Assembly (NCBI RefSeq): GCF_014651635.1
Contig: NZ_BMXG01000006.1
Span: forward strand, 1-64,000
Source of the DNA: Cerasicoccus arenae
GTDB lineage: Bacteria; Verrucomicrobiota; Verrucomicrobiia; Opitutales; Cerasicoccaceae
Length of the DNA: 64,000 bases
Reading direction: 5' to 3'
The position numbers and the translations under genes are program-made. The first letter of the stretch is position 1. Every line of letters starts with the position of its first letter. Of the stretch, positions 44,542 to 56,462 are shown in pieces. The notes under the pieces are model-generated. The model saw only the letters and a program-made list of their open reading frames with translations. It ran no database searches and had not been told where the DNA came from.

Positions 44542-45144
44542 ATGAAAAAAACCTCATGCCTTTGCCTGCTACTGTTTGCCTGCTTAATTCCTAGTTTGGT
44601 GAACGGCCAGTCTGATTCTTCAAGAAACAAGGGGTTGATCGGTTCCAATTACACCTTGCAGCCGCTGGATGTTATTCAAGTCACTGTGTTCAAGGAGCCG
44701 GATTTAGAGCAGCAGGTTCGTGTGAGTCAGGACGGGAGCATCAACCTCCCGTTGATTGGTAAGGTGCATGTGGCGGGGATGACTGTGAATGACGCGAATG
44801 TATTGATCACCGATCTCTATAATCGCGATTATCTGGTGAACCCACAGATTTCCATGATTCTCATCTCTTATACAGAGAGCCGAGCTTATGTTCATGGTCA
44901 AGTGAATCGGCCGGGACCAGTTATCATTCCACCCGAAGAAACGATGACTTTGTCTCAAGTCATTAGTGCCGCTGGCAGCACGACGCGCTTGGCAAGTGAT
45001 CGAATCCAACTCACGCGAACAGATAAGAACGGCAAGAAGACCGTTATGTATTTTGATTTCAGTGACATTATGGAAGATCCTGAGGCAAATGACATTATTG
45101 TAAGAGATGGAGATACCATCTTCATTGACGAACGTATTATCTAA
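44542..45144 (+). CDS. Wza-like polysaccharide export protein
   Basis: The protein has 200 residues from the ATG at 44542, which begins MKKTSCLCLLLFACLIPS, a signal peptide ending near NGQ. A TTG at 44497 would place residues before the signal. The Poly_export domain begins YTLQPLDVIQVTVFKEPDLE near residue 37, and the SLBB domain spans SRAYVHGQVNRPG to the end. Poly_export/SLBB proteins carry polysaccharide across the outer membrane with a partner inner-membrane Wzc. It is short, without the C-terminal helix of full Wza. The Wzc-like gene follows 36 bases on. Confidence 0.88.
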   Translation: MKKTSCLCLLLFACLIPSLVNGQSDSSRNKGLIGSNYTLQPLDVIQVTVFKEPDLEQQVRVSQDGSINLPLIGKVHVAGMTVNDANVLITDLYNRDYLVNPQISMILISYTESRAYVHGQVNRPGPVIIPPEETMTLSQVISAAGSTTRLASDRIQLTRTDKNGKKTVMYFDFSDIMEDPEANDIIVRDGDTIFIDERII

Positions 45145-45180
45145 CAAGGTTGGCAGCACCTCGACTGTATTCTTCTTCCT

Positions 45181-47487
45181 ATGAACGACGACAAGCGTAA
45201 CGCATCGAACGAGTCTGCAGGCTCTTACGGCGGCTATCAAGGATATGGCTCCTATGGCAATTATGGTGGCTACTATTATGGTTACGGGTATAATCATGGC
45301 GGTTATGGCGGGTCTGATCAGGGGCCTTCCCGCAGCTTTAAGGACTATTTGGTAATCCTGCGTGAGCGTATTTGGTATCTCGTCGTTACGTTCTTTATTA
45401 TTTTCACTGCGACATTGCTCTATACTTTTAATGTAACACCGGAGTTTAGTTCGACCGCTACCATTCAGGTTCTGCGTGATGATCCAAATATTTTTGGAGA
45501 TGGTGTGGATGTCATGGATAACACCATTCGAGGGATGGAGGACTTCCAGACTCAGATGGGTATTTTAGGGAGCGGAGTTCTGATTAGCTCAGTGGCCGAG
45601 CGCATTAAGGATGAGGACCGCCAATTGTTCATGGCTCCTTATAAGGACCAGTTCAGCCTATCTGGACCCATGTCTCTTGAGGAAGTGCTGCAGAAGTATC
45701 GCACGATCTCTCCAGTACGTATGACATGGATCGCGGCTGTTTCCTATCTTCACCCCGATCCCAATATTGCGGCTAAGGTGGCCAATTATTTTGCCGACGA
45801 ATACATCAATTACAACGTTAAGCTGAATATTGAGACTTCGATGCGTGCGGTGGAAGACCTCCGCATTCGCGCCGATCATCAGCGCGAAAAAGTTGAGGAG
45901 ATCCGGGAGAATATCAATGAATACCGGAAAAAGTATAAGCGCCTCGGTTTTGACACCGAATCCAATGCTGGTTTTGAAGGGCAGGAGCTTAACAGCCTCA
46001 AGCAGGCATCTCTAGAGGATGAGCGCATTTTGGCAATTGCCGAGCGCAATTGGAGACTCGTTCAGGACTACATGAGTGAAGATCGCCCGCTCTGGGATAT
46101 CCCATTTATTGCCGAAATGCCTCGTATCTCCGACTTGCTGACTCAGCGTTCGCAACAGAATATTACGGTTGCGTCACTGCGCAAACGCTATCGGGCTAAG
46201 CACCCCAGCATGATCGAAGCAGAGCGGGCAGTTGAAGAAACTGAAATCGAATTGAAGAAGGCGCTTGATTCCGCGGTTGAAAAAACGCGTATCAGTTACG
46301 AGCAGGTGAAGCGGACCTTTGAGCAGACCAGCAGCCGTCTGGCTGAGAAGGAGCTCGATATGATGAATTTGGGAGAAATTGCCGTCAAATTTAACTCCAT
46401 GCAGGATGAATTGGAGGTGAACAACGCACTTTACCAAGCCATGATGGGGCGTTTGCAGACGGAGATGGCCCAGGTCGCATTGACTGGCCCCAGCGCTCGT
46501 ATCATTGATCCTGCCGGACCATCCAATAAGCAAGCTAAACCGGACATCGTGATGAATTTGGCGCTTGGCGTCTTTGGTGGACTTTTCGCCGGTGCCGGCC
46601 TCGTCTTCCTCATTGCAATTCTCGACGACCGCATCAAGAGCGCCTACGATATTGAAAATGCCGTTGGACTGCCGCTGATCGGCATTATCCCCCGCATCAA
46701 GCGCCTCAATTCACCGGAAAAGGCACAGGCAGTGGCTTCCAATGCGGAGCGCCGCGTTACCGAAGCTTTTAGGGCGATTCACTCCGCGCTCAAGCTCAAT
46801 GAGGCGAGTAAGAAGGCGAAGATTATCATTACTACGAGCACGTCCCCGAGTGAGGGTAAGTCATTCGTTTCCACGAACTTGGCGATCACTTTTGCTATTC
46901 ACGGCGAACGCACCCTCATCCTTGACGGTGACTTGCGTATGCCAAACGTGGCAAAATCCCTCAATATCGAAGAGCGCACAGATGGGGTTGTTAAATATTT
47001 TGCTGGTGGCTGTACATTGGAACAGGCCATCTTGACTGAGCTTTATCCAAATCTGGATGTGTTGCCAGCTGGCCAGAAGGCGAAAAATCCGACCCAAATT
47101 CTCAACAGCCCGGACTTTGAGCAATTGCTTGCGACCTTAAGCGAACGTTACGACCGTATTTTCATTGATACACCGCCCATCGCCGTGGTGAGCGACGTCT
47201 TGACGGTTCTGCCTTTTGCAGACGGCATCATTTATGTGATCAAATTCAATGCGGTAAAGCGCAAGACCGCGAAATCGAACCTTCGCCGCATTATTGAGTC
47301 CAATACGCCGGTCTTCGGTGCCATTCTCAATCAGATCAGTGTCTCTGTCGCTAGTTACTACTACGCGAATTACTACGATAAGTCTTACGCCAGTTACTAT
47401 GGCCATGACGAAGATGGTGACTCCATCGACGTGCCGATTAAGACCCGCCGCAGCAAGACAGAAGACAAGGCGCTGCCTAAAACTTAA
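45181..47487 (+). CDS. Wzc-like chain-length determinant and tyrosine autokinase
   Basis: The protein has 768 residues. A Gly/Tyr-rich N-terminal segment (about 15-42) precedes the first membrane helix. The Wzz domain, a long coiled coil from about 220 to 430, is followed by a second helix near 460. The BY-kinase domain has Walker A STSPSEGKS near 560, Walker A' TLILDGDLRMP near 582 and Walker B FIDTPPI near 660. The tail ends with a tyrosine cluster (SYYYANYYDKSYASYYG), the usual autophosphorylation site. It controls polysaccharide polymerisation and export. Confidence 0.93.
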   Translation: MNDDKRNASNESAGSYGGYQGYGSYGNYGGYYYGYGYNHGGYGGSDQGPSRSFKDYLVILRERIWYLVVTFFIIFTATLLYTFNVTPEFSSTATIQVLRDDPNIFGDGVDVMDNTIRGMEDFQTQMGILGSGVLISSVAERIKDEDRQLFMAPYKDQFSLSGPMSLEEVLQKYRTISPVRMTWIAAVSYLHPDPNIAAKVANYFADEYINYNVKLNIETSMRAVEDLRIRADHQREKVEEIRENINEYRKKYKRLGFDTESNAGFEGQELNSLKQASLEDERILAIAERNWRLVQDYMSEDRPLWDIPFIAEMPRISDLLTQRSQQNITVASLRKRYRAKHPSMIEAERAVEETEIELKKALDSAVEKTRISYEQVKRTFEQTSSRLAEKELDMMNLGEIAVKFNSMQDELEVNNALYQAMMGRLQTEMAQVALTGPSARIIDPAGPSNKQAKPDIVMNLALGVFGGLFAGAGLVFLIAILDDRIKSAYDIENAVGLPLIGIIPRIKRLNSPEKAQAVASNAERRVTEAFRAIHSALKLNEASKKAKIIITTSTSPSEGKSFVSTNLAITFAIHGERTLILDGDLRMPNVAKSLNIEERTDGVVKYFAGGCTLEQAILTELYPNLDVLPAGQKAKNPTQILNSPDFEQLLATLSERYDRIFIDTPPIAVVSDVLTVLPFADGIIYVIKFNAVKRKTAKSNLRRIIESNTPVFGAILNQISVSVASYYYANYYDKSYASYYGHDEDGDSIDVPIKTRRSKTEDKALPKT

Positions 47488-47499
47488 TCAGTCAGAAGC

Positions 47500-48495
47500 C
47501 TAGCGTTTGCTGGCGCGGATGAGGCGGTCGCGAATTGCGTCCGCCACACCAGTGGCAGTGTCCGGCATTTCACAGTGGATATCGACGATCTCAGGTTGAT
47601 CATCCAACGTGTGCAGCAAAGCGAAGAGATTGTGTGCGGCTTCTTTTAGATTGCCGTCCTCGCTTAGCCAGTATTGAGAATCCTCAATCTCGCCTGAAGG
47701 GCGTTGTAGAAAAATTTGTGCTTCTTGCTTTAGGGGGGGGGGCAGTTTGCCCACCGCGTGCAAGGTTAGTCGCGTACGTGGGCTGTAATGCCGCTCCAGT
47801 TGTCCAGGGGCAAGTGTGGGGTCGGGCTTGGCGATAGGGGAGGGGGCAGAGCGCCCTAGTACCTGCTCTAGCTCGCTCCGACTGATGGGGCCAGGGCGTA
47901 GTAAGACGGGCGTCGCCGGATTGCGCAGGTCGACAATGGTGGACTCCAGGCCTTGTTCGCAAGGGCCACCATCGAGGATATACGGGCAGCGATCACCTAA
48001 TGAATCCCGGACGTGCTGTGCCGTGGTCGGGCTGATATACCCGAATGGATTTGCACTGGGCGCGGCGAGGAATAAGTTGCTGACCTGCAATAGCTTGCGC
48101 ATGACTGGATGCGCGGGACAACGAACGGCAACGCTACTTTGGTTCGCCGTAACCAAATCCAGCACCTCGGTCCGCTTAGGCAGAACGAGAGTCAGCGGGC
48201 CAGGCCAGAATGCTTCTGCTAGAAGCTGAATGGTGGCATCTTGCTCGGTTGTCGTGCTAGTGAGTTTAGCAAGTTGTTCTAGCCCATGGATATGGATGAT
48301 TAGCGGGTCGATGAACGGTCGACTTTTAATCGCAAAAATATCACGGACTGCGGCTTCGTTAAAGGCATCGGCAGCCAGCCCGTAAACCGTTTCAGTTGGC
48401 GCGGCAACGCACTTGCCTGCTTGCAAATGGGCAGCGGCTTCCGCAATCCCGGCCTCATCGCCGGTCAGGAATGGCTTGCTGGGCAGTGCGTCCAT
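47500..48495 (-). CDS. tsaC: threonylcarbamoyladenylate synthase (Sua5/YrdC)
   Basis: The protein has 331 residues: a YrdC domain (about 10-200) and a Sua5 C-terminal domain. Motifs are AAPTETVYGLAADA near 31, DPLIIHIHGLEQL near 63, WPGPLTLVLPKR near 97 and LESTIVDLRNPATP near 185. It makes threonylcarbamoyl-AMP from threonine, bicarbonate and ATP for t6A37 in tRNA. The linker between the two domains holds a 10-base G run (47733-47742) encoding Pro-Pro-Pro. It is convergent with the Wzc-like gene. Confidence 0.94.
   Translation of the reverse strand: MDALPSKPFLTGDEAGIAEAAAHLQAGKCVAAPTETVYGLAADAFNEAAVRDIFAIKSRPFIDPLIIHIHGLEQLAKLTSTTTEQDATIQLLAEAFWPGPLTLVLPKRTEVLDLVTANQSSVAVRCPAHPVMRKLLQVSNLFLAAPSANPFGYISPTTAQHVRDSLGDRCPYILDGGPCEQGLESTIVDLRNPATPVLLRPGPISRSELEQVLGRSAPSPIAKPDPTLAPGQLERHYSPRTRLTLHAVGKLPPPLKQEAQIFLQRPSGEIEDSQYWLSEDGNLKEAAHNLFALLHTLDDQPEIVDIHCEMPDTATGVADAIRDRLIRASKR
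47733..47742. repeat. poly-G tract (10) inside tsaC
   Basis: Ten consecutive G on the plus strand encode the proline linker between the YrdC and Sua5 domains. The frame is intact. Confidence 0.9.
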
Positions 48496-48523
48496 AAAAA
48501 AAGCGCCAACTGGCGCTTTTGGT
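48496..48523 (-). terminator. rho-independent terminator of rpsR
   Basis: The stem AAAAGCGCC/GGCGCTTTT with loop AACT is followed on the minus strand by a T-run. It lies just downstream of rpsR and at the start of tsaC, and may also lie in the tsaC leader. Confidence 0.7.
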
Positions 48524-48546
48524 TTTATGATTTCAAGGGACCAACC

Positions 48547-48738
48547 TTACTTCATCAGAAGCATGTTGCGGGCACGCTTGATTGCTTTGGTGACGCGGCG
48601 CTGCTGGAGTGCGGTCATTCCGGTAATGCGACGTGGGAGGATCTTGCCCGTGTCTGTGACATAACGTGAAAGTAACTCGACGTCATTGAAATCGAAATCT
48701 AGCGGTGTACGGCTTTGCTTTTTGGCTTCTTCGCTCAT
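48547..48738 (-). CDS. rpsR: 30S ribosomal protein S18
   Basis: The protein has 63 residues from the ATG at 48738. It has the family core [20 protein letters not shown] and [22 protein letters not shown] longer frame to 48918 would add 60 residues unlike any S18, so the inner ATG is used. S18 binds 16S rRNA with S6. No rpsF, ssb or rplI gene is beside it, unlike the common operon. Confidence 0.96.
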   Translation of the reverse strand: MSEEAKKQSRTPLDFDFNDVELLSRYVTDTGKILPRRITGMTALQQRRVTKAIKRARNMLLMK

Positions 48739-48863
48739 GGTGATAAATTGGAAAACGCTCCAGCAAAGCGTTTTGAAATGGCATTGCAAGAAAAAACTAC
48801 ACCCTGCGTCAATCTGGAGTTTGCAGTTGCGCGGAGGGCGCTCACCGAGAAACTTTGCCTTCC

Positions 48864-50555
48864 ATGCATTTACCGGAATCCACCCGCTCGCTGCGGCAAG
48901 ACTTGGCCCTTCTGGCATTGTTTTTCGGCGTGCTGTTTTTCGGCACGACTTGGGTGCGCCCGTTGGGCAACCCCGACGAGGGCCGCTATAGTGAAATCCC
49001 CCGCGAAATGGTGGACGGCGGGGATTGGATACTGCCCCGGCTCAATGGCGTGCTCTATTTTTATAAACCTCCGCTACCTTATTGGCTCCATGCCTCGGCG
49101 ATCACGGTGGGTGGGCATTCGCTGTGGGTGCTTCGATTTTGGCCCGCGGCGATCTCGCTACTCGGTGTGCTGGGAACTTACCTTGCGGCGCGCCATTTTT
49201 ACGGACGCTTGGCTGGCGTGTTTGGCGCATTGATACTGGGCACTAGCCTGCTGTTTTTCGGCTTGAGTCAGGTCATTACGCTGGACCCTTTCGTCAGCGT
49301 GTTCATGACGCTGGGGCTGTATGCCTATCTGGTTGGGCTTTACGCGCCACCGGGCAACGTGCGTCGTTGGCTGTTCGCCGGGTTCTACACGGGTATCTCG
49401 TTGGCGGTGATGTCCAAGGGCTTCATGGCCATCGCGATTCCGGGCGCGATTATTTTCCTATGGTTCTTAGTGCTCAATGAATGGCGTCGGCTGCGCGATC
49501 TGCACCTCGTCATGGGCGCGGTGATTTTCTTGATCATTGTTGGGCCGTGGCATCTGGCGGCGGCGCTTGCCAACCCAAACTGGTTCGATTTCTACGTGAT
49601 CCACGAGCACTTCGACCGCTATCTGCACGACGTGAGTGACCGCACGCAGCCCTTCTGGTATTTCCTGGTGCTTTTACCAATCGGCCTGTTGCCGTGGACG
49701 ATTTTTCTGCCGCAAACGCTGATTGACGTCGTGAAGAGCTGGGGTGAACGGCGGGAGCGCCCCGCCTCTTGGTTCTTATTGATTTGGGCCGCGTTCGTGG
49801 TGGTGTTTTTCTCCCTTTCGCAAAGTAAACTGCCAACCTACATCCTGCCTGCAATGCCGCCCTTGGCGATTTTAATGGGGCGTTACGTCGCCCTGCGAAT
49901 CGAAGAGCGGCGCTGGGAAGTGCTGCGCCCGGCGATTTGGTGGCTGGCTGGCTTGTTGCTGGTTTTGGCGTTGGTTTTGCCAGTGTTGGCGTGGGTGCGG
50001 TCAGACGACATGACCTCTGGTGCGACACCTTGGATTATCGTTGCCGCGCTCATGCTGATCGTTTCGGGAGGCGTGGCGATTCGCTTTCTCCGGAAAAAAG
50101 AAGAAGCTCTGGCCTTGCTCACAGCCTTTGCTGGCGTGGTGTTGACGTTGCTTTGCTTCAATGGCTTGGCGGCGCAGTTTCAGCAACCGGGCACGCGGGC
50201 CTTCGCAGAGTTTCTTAAGCCCAAACTCCAGCCCGGTGACCGCGTTTATCACTTTGCCGATTATTTTCAGGACTTCCCGTTTTACTTGGGGCAGCCGGTG
50301 GACCTGCTGATGCAGTTTCCCAACGAGCAGACCTTCGGGGTGGAATGGGAGCCTGATCAGGCCAGCCGTTATATCGTCGACCAAGCGGACATCCCTGCGG
50401 CGTGGAGTGCCCCTGAGCGGCAATTCGCGCTCGCCCACGCCGAGCACCTGCCGATTTACCAACAGCTTTTCCCCGACTTACCGGTCTACGTCTGGATGGC
50501 CGACCCGAATTACGTACTCTTCTCCAATCGCCCGATGGAAAATGAGCCGCACTAG
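48864..50555 (+). CDS. GT39-family glycosyltransferase (ArnT-like)
   Basis: The protein has 563 residues from the ATG at 48864; a TTG at 48855 is less likely. It has about twelve membrane helices and a C-terminal periplasmic domain. The N-terminal GT-C motif [20 protein letters not shown] lies near residues 36-55, and [11 protein letters not shown] follows near 64-76. ArnT moves 4-amino-arabinose or another sugar from a polyprenyl phosphate to lipid A. The adjacent arnB supports an aminoarabinose-type sugar, but the other arn genes are not in the window. Confidence 0.85.
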   Translation: MHLPESTRSLRQDLALLALFFGVLFFGTTWVRPLGNPDEGRYSEIPREMVDGGDWILPRLNGVLYFYKPPLPYWLHASAITVGGHSLWVLRFWPAAISLLGVLGTYLAARHFYGRLAGVFGALILGTSLLFFGLSQVITLDPFVSVFMTLGLYAYLVGLYAPPGNVRRWLFAGFYTGISLAVMSKGFMAIAIPGAIIFLWFLVLNEWRRLRDLHLVMGAVIFLIIVGPWHLAAALANPNWFDFYVIHEHFDRYLHDVSDRTQPFWYFLVLLPIGLLPWTIFLPQTLIDVVKSWGERRERPASWFLLIWAAFVVVFFSLSQSKLPTYILPAMPPLAILMGRYVALRIEERRWEVLRPAIWWLAGLLLVLALVLPVLAWVRSDDMTSGATPWIIVAALMLIVSGGVAIRFLRKKEEALALLTAFAGVVLTLLCFNGLAAQFQQPGTRAFAEFLKPKLQPGDRVYHFADYFQDFPFYLGQPVDLLMQFPNEQTFGVEWEPDQASRYIVDQADIPAAWSAPERQFALAHAEHLPIYQQLFPDLPVYVWMADPNYVLFSNRPMENEPH

Positions 50556-50602
50556 CGAATAAAGGTTTTGCGCTGGCGCGGGGCTTTGCTGAAGTTAACG
50601 GC

Positions 50603-51766
50603 ATGCCCGATGACGCGCCCTTTCTGCCGTTCGCCAAGCCTAGTATCTCGCCGGAGGCCATTGCCGAAGTTGTTGCCTGTCTGGAGTCGGGCTGGATAAC
50701 GACTGGGCCGCGCTCTCAGAAGTTTGAGGGCATGTTACGGGAGTTCTTTCATGCGCCTTCCGCACAGTGCTGTTCCTCGGCCACGGCGGGCCTGCACATG
50801 GCGTTGCTGACACTGGACCTCCAGCCCGGCGACGAGGTCATTACGACAGCGATGACCTTTGTGGCCACGCTCAACACCATTGTGCTGGCGGGCAGTAAAC
50901 CGGTCCTCGTCGATGTCGATCCTGCGACGGGCAATCTGGACGTCAATCAACTGGAAGAAGCGATTACGATGAAAACGCGCGCAATCATGCCCGTGCACTT
51001 CGCCGGGCTGCCCGTCGATTTAGACGCAGTTTACGCGCTCGCCGAACGCCACGAGCTGCGAGTCATCGAGGACTGTGCGCACGCGATCGGCGCCGAGTAT
51101 CGGGGGCAACGCTTGGGCAGCTTTGGGGATACTCAGGTCTTCAGTTTTCACCCCAACAAAAACATGACAACCGGGGAGGGCGGGGTCGTCGTCACACGTG
51201 ACGATCAAATGGTCGCCGCCATTGAAAAACTCCGCTTTCACGGCATCGACCGCTCGGCGGAAAATGAATTTGGCCAGCCCGGAACCGCTCGCTACGACAT
51301 CGCGCTTGCCGGGTATAAATTTAACTTCATGGACTTGCAGGCCGCGTTGGGAATCCATCAGTTGCCCGCGCTGGAGGGCTTCAATACCCGTCGTTGCGAG
51401 CTGGCCGAGCGCTATTTGCACGAGTTGGTGGACTGCCCGGCGGTGACCATTCCAAACTTCGACGGCGTCAACTATCCCTACCGGCACGCCTGGCATCTGT
51501 TTGCGCCGCGGCTGAACCTCGACACGATTGGGATGAGCCGTGATGCGGTTACGGTGGCGCTCAAGACTAAGGGCATCGGCAGCGGGCTGCATTACCAAGC
51601 GCCGCACCTCTCGACATACTACCGTGATGAATGGGGCTTTAAGCGGGGCCAGTTCCCTGGCGCGGAGGACTTGTCCGACCGCATCATTTCGCTGCCGTTA
51701 TTCCCCGATATGACCAACGCCGACCAAGACCGTGTCATCGCAGCAGTGCGGGAGCTCATTGACTAG
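50603..51766 (+). CDS. arnB: ArnB-like sugar-nucleotide aminotransferase (DegT/DnrJ/EryC1 family)
   Basis: The protein has 387 residues. It resembles E. coli ArnB along its length: FLPFAKPSISPEA at the start, ESGWITTGPRSQKFE, AMTFVATLNTIVLAG, EDCAHAIGAEYRGQRLG, then FSFHPNKNMTTGEGGV with the PLP-binding Lys, and IISLPLFPDMT near the end. ArnB transaminates a 4-keto sugar nucleotide to give UDP-L-Ara4N. It starts 47 bases after the GT39 gene, so they are probably co-transcribed. Confidence 0.86.
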   Translation: MPDDAPFLPFAKPSISPEAIAEVVACLESGWITTGPRSQKFEGMLREFFHAPSAQCCSSATAGLHMALLTLDLQPGDEVITTAMTFVATLNTIVLAGSKPVLVDVDPATGNLDVNQLEEAITMKTRAIMPVHFAGLPVDLDAVYALAERHELRVIEDCAHAIGAEYRGQRLGSFGDTQVFSFHPNKNMTTGEGGVVVTRDDQMVAAIEKLRFHGIDRSAENEFGQPGTARYDIALAGYKFNFMDLQAALGIHQLPALEGFNTRRCELAERYLHELVDCPAVTIPNFDGVNYPYRHAWHLFAPRLNLDTIGMSRDAVTVALKTKGIGSGLHYQAPHLSTYYRDEWGFKRGQFPGAEDLSDRIISLPLFPDMTNADQDRVIAAVRELID

Positions 51767-51834
51767 CCCAGCGTTAACCGAAGAAACTTTTCTCCTTATT
51801 CTTGGGCGCGCCTGCGCTACCTCTGGAATAAGCG

Positions 51835-52119
51835 TTACTTGGCTTCTGCCTCGGTCTTGGGCTTTGCTCGGTAAAAGGCGGCTGTCTTGCCGACATGGCC
51901 GACGCATTCGCAGGTGGTGCGCTGCTCGATGTCGCTGATCACGGCCTTCATTGCGTCGCGGTCGACGATGAACTTCACCTTGACGAGCTGCTGGCGCTTG
52001 AGCATCAGCTCAAGCTCCGCAACGAGCGAATCGGTCAAGCCGAGTTTGCCAACATGGGCATGGTTGGGCAGGCGCTGGGCCATGCCACGGAGCTTTTTCT
52101 TTTCGGCGGAAGTGAGCAT
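51835..52119 (-). CDS. yhbY: YhbY-family RNA-binding protein
   Basis: The protein has 94 residues, a single CRS1/YhbY (CRM) domain: LTSAEKKKLRGMAQRLPN, then HVGKLGLTDSLVAELELMLK and VGKTAAFYRA. The GxxG-type loop is present as HVGKLG. YhbY binds pre-50S particles. It is downstream of alaS on the same strand, with a 35-base gap. Confidence 0.9.
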   Translation of the reverse strand: MLTSAEKKKLRGMAQRLPNHAHVGKLGLTDSLVAELELMLKRQQLVKVKFIVDRDAMKAVISDIEQRTTCECVGHVGKTAAFYRAKPKTEAEAK

Positions 52120-52154
52120 TAGATTTGGAAAATTAAACAGGAAATCGGGAAGCG

Positions 52155-54833
<2,679 letters not shown>

Positions 54834-54916
54834 GGGAAAAGCCAGAGAGCTTGGCATGCGTTGGCCAGAGATTAAAGTTTAAAGATTAACGATTAAAGGG
54901 GGGAGTTTGGGGGGCG

Positions 54917-55357
54917 TTAGCGACAGAGGCTGCCGCCCGCATCCGCTTCTTCGTCTTGTGAAAATAGTCCACCGCCAACGAGGGATTCCATGCGCCCGCG
55001 CAGTATGTCATAACGCTTCAAGGTGCTGGTGCCGTCTTCTCGAATAGTCGATAAAACATAGTCCCTGAACCGCTCCTCGACAGGAGATGTCAGCAGCCAA
55101 ACCGCAAACTGATCCCGCGTCAGGTCAATCTCGCAACCATCATCCAAGCGGTTCCAAAAATGGGAATTTCCGCATACCTTGGATCGTACAATGATGCCTC
55201 CAAACATGTCTTGTAACAGGAGAGCCGTAACGGTGCACTGGCCTTTCGATGGGGAATCTTGGTTCCAGCCGTGTGGGTCAGTGCTTGTATCCGGGCCCCA
55301 GACGCGTTCAAGCGTTGCCCGCAGATCAGTAAGCGATTTTGTTAATTCTTCGATCAC
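54917..55357 (-). CDS. YunG-like protein
   Basis: The protein has 146 residues from a GTG at 55357. The core SPSKGQCTVTALLLQDMFGG near residue 35 and SHFWNRLDDGCEIDLTRDQF near 65 match the YunG family seen in Bacillus and others, whose role is unknown. The Gly-Gln-Cys segment followed by His-Phe-Trp-Asn resembles a papain-like Cys-His arrangement, which is inference. It follows the OB-fold membrane protein by 23 bases on the same strand. Confidence 0.68.
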   Translation of the reverse strand: MIEELTKSLTDLRATLERVWGPDTSTDPHGWNQDSPSKGQCTVTALLLQDMFGGIIVRSKVCGNSHFWNRLDDGCEIDLTRDQFAVWLLTSPVEERFRDYVLSTIREDGTSTLKRYDILRGRMESLVGGGLFSQDEEADAGGSLCR

Positions 55358-55380
55358 GGGAGGGCATTCCGGGTTGTTTT

Positions 55381-55917
55381 TTAATCCACCAAAATAGCGG
55401 GGCTGACCACGGCCTTTCTCATAACAACAGTACTTACGTAACCACGAATCTTAACCGAGTCGCCCTTTTTAAGCGCTTCGATTTTGACGCGATCAGCTTT
55501 GCCTCTTGGGTATACATCTAGAAATGCACCTACGTTGTGCCCTGCCGCAGTCTCGATCATGTAGAAGTCGCTATGCGCTGTTACTTCATCCACGAGCATC
55601 TCCCATTCGACAACTTTCCCTGCTATCGATTTTGCCTCATTATCACGTTGGGTATCTGTATCTGTTGACCCGATCTTGAACAGTTCTTCGAGCTTCCCGT
55701 CGGGTTGAAGGTCTGAAACTTTAGCTGTGGCCAAAGCAGCAAGCTGCTCTTGAGTTTTCTGCTCAGCTTTGGAAATTACGTGCTCAACTCCAGATCGCGC
55801 TTGCGTCATAAAATAAACGCCGATGGAGAGGACCCCAATGACCACGACGATAGTAGTCAAAGCTATCAAGGAGCCGTTTTTCTTCTTTTTCTCTCCAGTT
55901 GTATTTATTTCGCTCAT
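55381..55917 (-). CDS. membrane-anchored OB-fold (tRNA_anti-like) protein
   Basis: The protein has 178 residues from the ATG at 55917. A charged N-terminus (GEKKKKNGS) leads to one membrane helix (about 17-38), then a coiled region, then an OB-fold: GKVVEWEMLVDEV, FLDVYPRGKADRVKIEALK and GDSVKIRGYVSTVV. This is like the tRNA_anti-like family of small periplasmic/membrane OB-fold proteins. The ligand is unknown. The second copy of the repeated hairpin element lies 167 bases upstream. Confidence 0.7.
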   Translation of the reverse strand: MSEINTTGEKKKKNGSLIALTTIVVVIGVLSIGVYFMTQARSGVEHVISKAEQKTQEQLAALATAKVSDLQPDGKLEELFKIGSTDTDTQRDNEAKSIAGKVVEWEMLVDEVTAHSDFYMIETAAGHNVGAFLDVYPRGKADRVKIEALKKGDSVKIRGYVSTVVMRKAVVSPAILVD

Positions 55918-56462
55918 TATATTTTCGTTTGTTTTTTGATCTGCGAGAATATTCACCCAACGCTAAGAGTCGGAGCGATGTTAATCGTCTCTTAGTTCGC
56001 CTTGATCTTGGCTTGTTATGTGGCAATTGGCAACCATTCGGTTGCGCTTAGCGATTTTACGACGATTTTGACGCGTTCGCCCGAGCAAAACTTTGCTGTA
56101 GTTTCCATTTTTGGGCAGATTTTGGCCCAAAAGGGGCATAAAAGTATCAGTTCTTGGAAACGATCGTTGCCCCGAAATCCCCGGTAACGCAGATTGCGGG
56201 CGGCTAGCCGATCGATTGGCCGAAAAGCACCCCCCCCTCATTTTCACTCTTCGGGAAATTACGCCCTGATTTTGGCTATCCGGATGGAGGGCCAATAGTG
56301 TTGCGATAGGTGCGTGCGTAGCAGTTTGGATATTGCTCACGGCAGTGCAGTGCGAGGTTGCGGAACCCCGCAGGCGGCTTGCTGAGCGCACATCTTCGCT
56401 GGGGTAAGAGATTTTCCGCTCCTGGCCTTGCCAGCGCGGAATCCGTTCCCCAAGTTGTTGCT
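55918..56462. other. intergenic region with hairpin element, no supported gene
   Basis: This region of about 545 bases lies between divergent genes. It contains element copy B, an eight-base C run at 56230, and GC-rich DNA. A minus-strand open frame (55981-56391) exists, but its composition is poor and it runs through the repeat. The corresponding frame at copy A is stopped. Confidence 0.5.
56084..56151. repeat. 68-bp interspersed hairpin element, copy B
   Basis: This copy matches 40277-40344 at 58 of 68 positions. Hairpins AGCAA/TTGCT and TTTTGGGC/GCCCAAAA are kept. The second stem uses a different outer GC pair from copy A. Weaker similarity seems to continue rightward for about 90 bases to a C run (56230-56237 here, 40433-40439 at copy A). 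Confidence 0.85.

Noticed and set aside
51795-51832. inverted repeat CTTATTC/GAATAAG after arnB
   Set aside because: The loop is about 24 bases and no T-run follows, so I do not call it a terminator.
55981-56391. 136-codon open frame on the minus strand across hairpin element copy B
   Set aside because: Composition is not protein-like, and the homologous frame in copy A is interrupted by a stop. The similarity between the copies is better explained by a non-coding repeat.
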